Below, one piece after another: positions 57,312-64,000 of a stretch of 64,000 bases of DNA. The stretch is from Galeruca laticollis. Lineage: Eukaryota > Arthropoda > Insecta > Coleoptera > Chrysomelidae. The position numbers were made by a program, and so were the translations under genes. The notes under the pieces were generated by a model. The model saw only the letters and a list, made by a program, of their open reading frames with translations, did no database searches and had not been told where the DNA came from. The DNA lies in contig OY998176.1 in assembly GCA_963921935.1 (NCBI GenBank), positions 170,868,445-170,932,444 of the forward strand, in the 5' to 3' direction. Positions within the stretch are counted from its first letter, which is position 1, and every line of letters starts with the position of its first letter.

Positions 57312-59076
57312 ATGGAAATAGAAAACCAAGAATGGCCTAAGCGTAAAAGTTGCGGGAAAAGAAAAAAACTTTCATAAGGAAAGCAAAAGTCAGAGGAAAT
57401 GAACATGTAAACAATGTCGGCAAACTAGTTGAGACGACAAACAGGACCGGATTGTAGGTAATACTACTTATATTTGTTCCTTAAACATTAAGACAATGTA
57501 CAAGGCTTAAATGTTTTTCTAAAATCACCTGGGGAAACAAGCATAAAATTATTTCACAATGTAATGCAATGTCAGACAAAAATGAACAAGATTCATATTT
57601 AGATGGACTCATTACAATAAAAACAATCACCAGGCGCAGACCTAGGAAACCTGAGGGTGAAAACCATCAAGATCACGATGCTGCATTTAAATATAAAATC
57701 CGAGTAAGTAGATCAGAAATAACTGTATGTTTGAAAGATTTTCTGAGTCTTCACGGTGTAACAAAATGCAGAATTCGTCGCATACAATATAGTCTTTTGC
57801 ATTTGGGAAAATATCCCAAGGATCTGAGAAGTTTGCATAATAATCGGCCTATCATAAGTACCCAAATGAAGTCGCAGAACTTGTGAGGTAACATATACAA
57901 TCTTTCAAAGCTCGATCATCTCATTACTCATCAAGAGACAATCCAGGTAGAAAGTTTTTACCTGAGAGTTTGACAGTAGCTAAAATGCATCAACTTTTTC
58001 TTGAATTGACTCAAATAAATTTGCCTTACAGAATGTACTGGAGCATTTTCAATGAATATAATATAAAACTCTGGTATCAGCGTTCTGACACCTGTTCCAT
58101 TTGTAAGCAATATGAGCAGAAAGCGAATGATCCTAACTCTAACAAAATTCAGCTTGCTATAGATGAAAGCATTCTTCTAAGAAAAGCAGAAGCTTTTAGA
58201 AAAAAAAGAGACTATTTAAAGGAAGGGCAAGAAGTGGTGAAATCTTATGCATATCTTTGCCTCATTTGAAAACAAATGAATTGTTCAATAGTAGACAGCT
58301 TTGGTACAATGTCTTCGGAGTTCATAATCTTGGTACCAATGAAGTCATGATGTTCACTTACCATGAGGGTCAGGATAAGAAGGATGCCAATGAAGTTACA
58401 TCCATGCTATTTCAATATTTAAAAAGTGTAGCTGGCGATCATAGAGAACTAGTACCACTAGCACTTTTTGTATATTTTAGTGCATTTTCTAAAAATGTTT
58501 GATTCAATCACCAATTTATTTCCTGTTCGAGGACACAGTTACTTACCGAACGACCAAGATTTCTCATTAATAGAAAAACAAAAAAGAAAACTAGAAGCTG
58601 CGAAGGTACTTGAAGATTGGGACTCAATCATCCAAGGGGCGCGAAAGGTACCATCTCCCTTCAATTTACATAAAGCGAATAACCACGAATTTTTTGACAT
58701 CAAAAAAGCGACCGAAAAGCTTTTTCTCTTAACGCCAGAGCCTCCATTGAAGATCAAAAGTGTCAGAATGTTAAATATAAAGCAGCAAACTCGATGTGTA
58801 TCTACACGTGAAAGCTATAATGGTATTTGGGCACAAAGTATTGTTGTTGGCCCTAAACAAAATTTGCCACGAGAAATCGAAATGCCTTTTTTGCATAGTG
58901 GACCATTACCCATTGCCCCAGCAAAAATGCAAAATATCATGTTACTTCCTAACTTCCTAAAGGATGTGCGTAATATTGCATTCTATGAAAATTTGGCCCA
59001 AGAAAGCACTGAAGATGATGACACGGAAACCGCAGATGTTTCAGAAGATGACAACAGCAGTGGTTGCGAGCTTTGA
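57312..59076 (+). pseudogene. orphan multicopy protein family, near full length
   Basis: Coding in several frames: a basic N-terminus (PKRKSCGKRKKL), KYKIRVSRSEITVCLKDFL, GKYPKDLRSLHNNRP, SFKARSSHYSSRDNPGRKF, TVAKMHQLFLEL, RSDTCSICKQYEQKA (CxxC), then LKTNELFNSRQLWYNVFGVH, FTYHEGQDKKDANEVTSML and FPVRGHSYLPNDQDFSLIEK. I recall this motif order in a large family of uncharacterised arthropod and cnidarian proteins, often with SDNC-GQN in the centre; that block is missing here between LALFVYF and LKMFDSITNLF. Its insertion within a LINE and lack of introns fit a mobile element. No transposase type is assigned. Confidence 0.6.
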
Positions 59077-59404
59077 ATTGATTATATTGTTTTTGTAATG
59101 TTCAATAAAAAAATTTAATAAATATTTTCTGTCAAAAACGACATGAGGCTTATCATTTTGTATTTTTTCTGACTTTTTCTTATTTTTTTGTGATCATTTC
59201 AGCATTAGAAGTCACTATGTAAAAAAAATTTACACATCTCTGGAAAATTTGATGGAGGTGCCTATTTCCAGTAAGAAGCCCGAAAGAAATTTGGAATTTC
59301 TGCAAAATTTTTTGACTTGCGACATTTATGCAAAAAAACCATCAATTGTCAAATTTCTTAGAATTTTCAACATTTTATAAGCATATTGTAAGTATTATCT
59401 AGAG
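59077..59404. other. 3' flank of the orphan protein gene
   Basis: Contains TTCAATAAAAAAATTTAATAAA (poly-A-type signals at 59100-59122). No gene. Confidence 0.4.
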
Positions 59405-59850
59405 ACAGCTAATTGGAAGATCTTCGATCAATGTGTGCTTCCAGTTCTAACATATGGAGCAGAAATACTGACCATTACCAGAAAGGTAATACGCAGAATA
59501 CAACTGGCACAGAGAGCCATGGAGGGACCAATGTTAAATATATCCCTTAGAGACAGAGTTCCAAATCACAGAATCAATCAAAGGACCGGGGTTACGGACG
59601 CAGTTGAAAGAATAACAACGATGAAATGAAATTGGGCAGTACATGTAGCCAGAGTTCGAGATAGAAGATGGACCTGGAAAATTCTGGAATGGTGACCTAG
59701 ACACGATGCGTATCGTAACCGAGGACGTCCCCCAACAAGATAGTCGGACGACATCAAGCACATACAGCACAACTTGATGCAGAGTGCTCAAGACCGGAGG
59801 CACTGGAATGAGTTTGGGGAGCCCTATGTCCAGCAGTGGCTAACGATGAT
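59405..59850 (+). pseudogene. LINE reverse transcriptase, C-terminal tail
   Basis: NWKIFDQCVLPVLTYGAE, QLAQRAMEGPMLNISLRDR, TDAVERITTMK, then after a stop WAVHVARVRDRRWTWKILEW and RNRGRPPTR. This is the C-terminal region typical of insect endonuclease-RT LINEs and continues the RT cut off at 56850. Several stops. Confidence 0.8.
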
Positions 59851-59870
59851 GATTATGATGATGAAATCAA

Positions 59871-61014
59871 ATCAATGGAAAAGACCATAATAATATTTGG
59901 ATGGACTGAATGGACCTATTTTCTATTCGCTTAAATGTAAGAGAGATATATATATATTGTAACGAGTTCTGTATTTATTAGGCAAATTGTTTCTCACAAG
60001 ATTGTCACAATTATATGTATATCATCTCCTTTCACCTGAACATACAAAGAACTATCTACTTTTTAACAAAAAATACGAAATCTTGCTGTGGAGTGACATA
60101 AAAATATCAAACTTTAAATCAACGAAGGTTGAAATATATTGATTAAAATATACAAAACTGGAACAATGTGTATATGAATAGTAATTCTAGACGTAAAAAA
60201 ACCTGTATTTGTGTAAACAATAATAATTCTTCCTGGCAACACATGGTTACGTATTTCCTATGAAATTATTATGTTACGTAACATGTCGTTAAATTGTCGA
60301 CTCTAACAAAATTGTATGTAATTTGAACTTTTCAGATTACAATGATTTTATTCTCAATTTACAGTACACTTCCTATATTCAATTATTATTCATTAATTTG
60401 TTTTTACCTAAACAAATTCCATTAAGAAATATTTTCAAACCGTATGTGATGGATTGTAATAATATTAAACTCCACGTCAGTCAAACAGAACTTCCACGTT
60501 CCACGATATTTGTGAATTTATCATATACCATGGTATTTAACTTCAATGTAAGTTCACTTCAGAATCTAACTTCATGTGTTGATATAAAAAATATCCGTAC
60601 AACTTAAACTTTTAATGTTAACTAGCTGGAAGAAAGTACACCCGAAACCCAAATTGTACTCAAATATTTCTCTGTCTGATGTACCCGCGTAATAAATTGA
60701 CTTTAGTGTTCGTTTTCCTCTATTAACATTTTTAGAAAGACCAATTAGCTTGTGTAAACTTGAGACTGAGCCATTAGAACTCTGTGACGCTTGAGCTGTC
60801 ACACAATAGCTACTCTCTTCACCTCAGTTGCCAATTTATTTCATGGATGGCGGTATTACGGTGTTGCCAATGTTTTATGTTTACATATAGACTGAATAGA
60901 CTGAGTTTCAAAGTGTCTGCACCATATGAAAAACTTTTTTTATTATCCATATGTCAGAAAATGTTATTCTAGCTAAAAATTGGTGCATTGTGTAAAACTG
61001 GCATTAGAGTTATT
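59871..61014. other. unassigned AT-rich sequence
   Basis: No supported gene; plus-strand frame 60323-60607 follows a TTTTCAG but has no recognised domain. Confidence 0.4.
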
Positions 61015-61175
61015 GTTATTGTTTGTACAATGATTTGTATGTTTGCTGAAAATGGTTTAAATTTTTACTAGTTTTTTTGGTGAAAATTTGATATTTCACT
61101 AAAATTTTCCCCAAAAAAGCTAGTAAAAATTTAAACCATTTTCAACAAACATCGATATCATAGTACAAATAATAA
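61015..61175. repeat. hairpin-forming inverted repeat, ~75-bp arms
   Basis: GAAAATGGTTTAAATTTTTA (61048) faces TAAAAATTTAAACCATTTTC (ends 61143), and GTGAAAATTT faces AAATTTTCCC-like sequence around GATATTTCACT. Outer pairing (TTTGTAC / GTACAAA) extends the arms. MITE-like; no target duplication identified. Confidence 0.75.
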
Positions 61176-62815
61176 AGTAGACCAATTTTTTCACTACAAT
61201 ATCATTACAGTATTAGGAGTCGCCTAAGGTGTATATTAGGTACTCTATATAAGGCTAGAACCATGAAAAATGGGTAACAAAATTTTGTTACGTAGGTAGC
61301 TGTGATTCCAAATCTAATTCTAAACAACTTTTCTGAATAAACTCTTTTGCTAATGTCGAAAATAAAAGTAGTTTATTCTTTACCAGAATTTCTATTTTTT
61401 GTTCTCTCCTGTGCAGCGTTTGAAAATTTAGAATGTCGGTGCATACTTTTTGAAACTGTTGAAATATCATCCGCACTGCACCTTTAGTTCAACGATGTAT
61501 ATACCTTCATATCAAAAAGTGGTGTTTGTAAGCCCAGTCATGAAGAAGTCGAAAAAATAGCTTTAAATTTGGCATCAAAGAATATATAAATAAATCATAA
61601 TTTATAAGACAATCCCAATAACCTTGGTAGTTTTTTTGTCCTGTCAAATATTCATATTTCCTTATAACAACAGATATAGGTCAAAATAAAACAGTATTTT
61701 TCTCGTTTCAACTTTAATCAAAGTAGGAATTAGAATTTGCTTAACCATTCCATTATTTTTATATCTCAGTTAATCTGCACAATTCGATCACTAAGTAACG
61801 ACATATGCTGTTAAACGATTTTTTATTGTTACTATATCAACAATTATTGCTAATATTGCTATAATAGTAAATTGATCGATACAATGAGAAAATAGAAAAG
61901 TTAAATTATTTTGGCTCTCCTACTAAACGATTTATATTTTAATTTGAAAAATGAAATACCTATATTAGTTTAAGTTTTTTGATAACTTAAACATAAATGA
62001 GTAAATTAACATTCCAAAAAAGTTCGTTTAACCGTTAAACAGTTTTTTTATTCAAATTTAACAGATTTTCTTAAGTCGAAATAACTGGATTGTACTATAC
62101 TGATAGCTTAATGCAATGAACAATGAAAAAATCAACATTACTTTCGTTTATCCCTTCATGATTAATTTACGAGAGAATAATTCAGTAGTAATAAACTAAT
62201 TCACTATATCAGTTCGGGTAGTACACGCTAATATGATTTGAACAATGAATTAAAACCTACCTAGTAGGTATTTGAAATAAGTACCACTAAAAAATGACTG
62301 GAAGATGACTAAAAAAAATAAAATTAGTCGATATTGAGGGTATCATAACATAAATAGGTCGTATGCTAAGATTCGTTTACTGTCTTGTACGTACAAAAAT
62401 ATCTCAATATAAACTGCCTGTTTCCTACGCTCCTATTAAAACTATTTCGCTTACGGCTCTAATTCTTCTACTTTTATCTGTCCCCTCACTTCATTTTCAA
62501 TCCACGCGTTAGATTGTAGAGTGCCTTTAAAAAATTCCTTCTTATTTGTGAGAGAAATCAGTCACATTTAATTTCAATGTAACGATATCCTCTCACGGCC
62601 AAAGGGAGATTATAATGGTCACATGACGTTACCAGTGTGTTGGCCAAGGACAATCATGAGACAGAGAATTAAAAGCCAGCGTAGATTATTATACCAGACG
62701 AATACGAATCGCGCGTGCGCCTCTTGACGATGTTCAACTGTACAATCTGGAATCTGGGTACTTCACTAAACGATTGTTCGCGAATGAGTAACGATCTTTT
62801 GCAAATCTTATTAAA
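61176..62815. other. unassigned AT-rich sequence
   Basis: No recognised gene. The last 200 bp (from about 62640) are less AT-rich and may be the 5' end of the next element. Confidence 0.4.
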
Positions 62816-63861
62816 ATGAGTATGAAACTACACCATAAAGTGCAAATTGTAAAATGGTACTTCCAGGGTCATTCATATCGAGAAATAGCAGAAGATTTGT
62901 TTATTGTGGCATTCTAAAATGCCCAACCAATTAGCAAAAAACAAGTGAGAACGGTTATAAAAAATTTTGAAGAGCATGGATGTGTCAATCCTACTAAACA
63001 TGGACCGCGTACACAAAATCGTCAAATCCAACCCGAAAAAGAAGAAAGAGATATTTTAATTTGTGCCAGTGTGGAAAATAATCCCCTATAATTGTCCACT
63101 CATTTAGCAAAGGATTTTTATGTTTAAACGATTCGGACTGTATTAAAAAAAATGGTTATCTTAGTTTCAAACTGAAAAAGAGCCATGAAATTTTTCCAGA
63201 CGATCAATTTCGTAGAATGGAATTTTGTGACATAGTTATGGGAAGAATACAATTGGACGCAAACTTTTCGAAAAATATTTTGTTGACAGATGAATCGACT
63301 TTTCCCATACACGGTGCCCATAATTCATCCGTTATTCGATATTGGTTAAGGATAAATTCACAAACATTACAATAATAGGACTCAATATCCTCAAAAGTTA
63401 AATGTTTGGGCTGGAATATTTAATTGGACCATTTTTTATTGACGGAAATTTAACCGGACAGAAATATTTGGACATGCTGGAAAATCAAATTACTCCTGCC
63501 CTTATACAATTATATCTGATACCAACATGACGGTTGTGCATCCCATAATTATCGACTAGCAATACATTTTCTAAATACACAAATTCCCAATCGAATAATC
63601 TCCACGAATGGTATCATAAGATGGCCTGCGAGATCTCCAGATTTGGCTCTCAACGATTTCTTTTTCTGGGGTTATATAAAATCGAGAATTTATGGGTTTC
63701 AAGAAAACAGAGCCTCTTCTCTAAATGAACTAAGGGAACAAATTTTACAAATTTGTATGCAAGTAACACCTGAAATGCTCATACGTGTTCGTCAAGAATT
63801 TTATAACCGTCTCGGTTACTGCTTAGCTCAAAATGGGGGTTTATTCGATCATTTAATTTGA
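62816..63861 (+). pseudogene. mariner/Tc1-superfamily transposase, heavily mutated
   Basis: ATG at 62816 opens MSMKLHHKVQIVKWYFQGHS, then KKQVRTVIKNFEEHGCVNPT and a SVENNP segment. Later pieces include LNVWAGIFNW, SPRMVS and, in frame at 63643-63861, LNDFFFWGYIKSRIYGFQ and TPEMLIRVRQEFYNRLGYC, the C-terminal signature (PLDFFLWGYLK) of one Tc1/mariner-like insect family. More than ten stops or shifts occur. The DD part is not readable. No terminal repeats seen. Confidence 0.75.
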
Positions 63862-64000
63862 GCTCATTGAAGAATTAAGTTTCATTTTTTAATTTATCAC
63901 ATATCATAACATTACTTTTATTTAAAAATTGTAGGCATTAGAATTCGATTTTATTTTCGTTTTTTTTTAATTTGTACTGTGTGTGTGTTTACACAGAGAA
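63862..64000. other. unassigned tail of window
   Basis: AT-rich, probably 3' flank of the transposase remnant. Confidence 0.4.

Larger units (their letters stand above)
54620..59870 (+). mobile_element. LINE (endonuclease-RT type), interrupted
   Basis: Plus-strand LINE: endonuclease start near 54960, RT at 55800-56850, interruption, C-terminal RT tail at 59405-59850 and a GATGATGATTATGATGATGA tail at 59846-59869, the short-repeat 3' end usual for this LINE type. The interruption (about 56850-59404) holds a PLE-like scrap and the orphan protein gene. GGAAGGTCTTTATT and GGAAGATCTTCGAT border it, possibly a decayed duplication. Confidence 0.75.

Noticed and set aside
60323..60972. Host gene exons after TTTTCAG at 60.33 kb
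   Set aside because: No domain, no matching donor site and no second exon.

Overview
This 64 kb window is AT-rich eukaryotic DNA made almost entirely of transposable elements. It is most likely from an insect or another arthropod. Reasons are the mix of families (mariner DD34D, Tc1-like, pogo-like, PIF/Harbinger, Penelope-like, Ty1/copia, Ty3/gypsy with envelope remnants, Jockey-like LINE), the long (TA)n tracts, a short GT-AG intron in the Harbinger gene, and a copia primer site resembling an internal tRNA-iMet segment as in Drosophila copia. I see no convincing host gene, tRNA, rRNA or CRISPR. The order cannot be fixed from sequence alone.

Layout. 0-9.5 kb: gag scrap, dead Tc1-like transposase, a 214-bp palindrome, a decayed tandem repeat, (TA)n tracts and a minus-strand envelope remnant joined to its LTR. 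9.5-14.5 kb: a 5-kb foldback-like structure whose inverted arms are arrays of ~174-bp tandem repeats. 14.7-15.7 kb: a PIF/Harbinger transposase with one in-frame stop. 15.9-22.0 kb: two tandem Penelope-like elements (PLEs), the second with its 5' end inverted. 22.0-30.7 kb: LTR-element scraps, two other PLE fragments, a second envelope remnant and an orphan multicopy domain. 31.5-34.4 kb: an intact pogo-like transposon with a 668-aa transposase, terminal inverted repeats and TA duplication. 34.65-42.19 kb: a Ty3/gypsy retrotransposon with both LTRs and TATA duplications. 42.2-43.5 kb: an intact mariner. 43.6-44.4 kb: PLE scrap. 44.77-52.89 kb: a Ty1/copia element containing a 5'-truncated Jockey-like LINE and a 1.48-kb solo LTR. 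53.5-59.9 kb: two copies of an uncharacterised protein family, one inside a second LINE. 60-62.8 kb: unassigned AT-rich DNA with one hairpin. 62.8-63.9 kb: a heavily mutated mariner/Tc1-superfamily transposase.

The genes do not form a pathway; their relationship is nesting order. Only the pogo-like and mariner transposases look intact, and both sit in clean TA duplications with matching termini, so they are probably the youngest insertions. The gypsy, copia and Penelope elements are structurally readable but carry stops, frameshifts or lost catalytic residues. The least explained objects are the tandem-array foldback element, the repeated contact between PLE ends and (TA)n tracts, and the orphan protein family at 53.6 and 57.3-59.1 kb.
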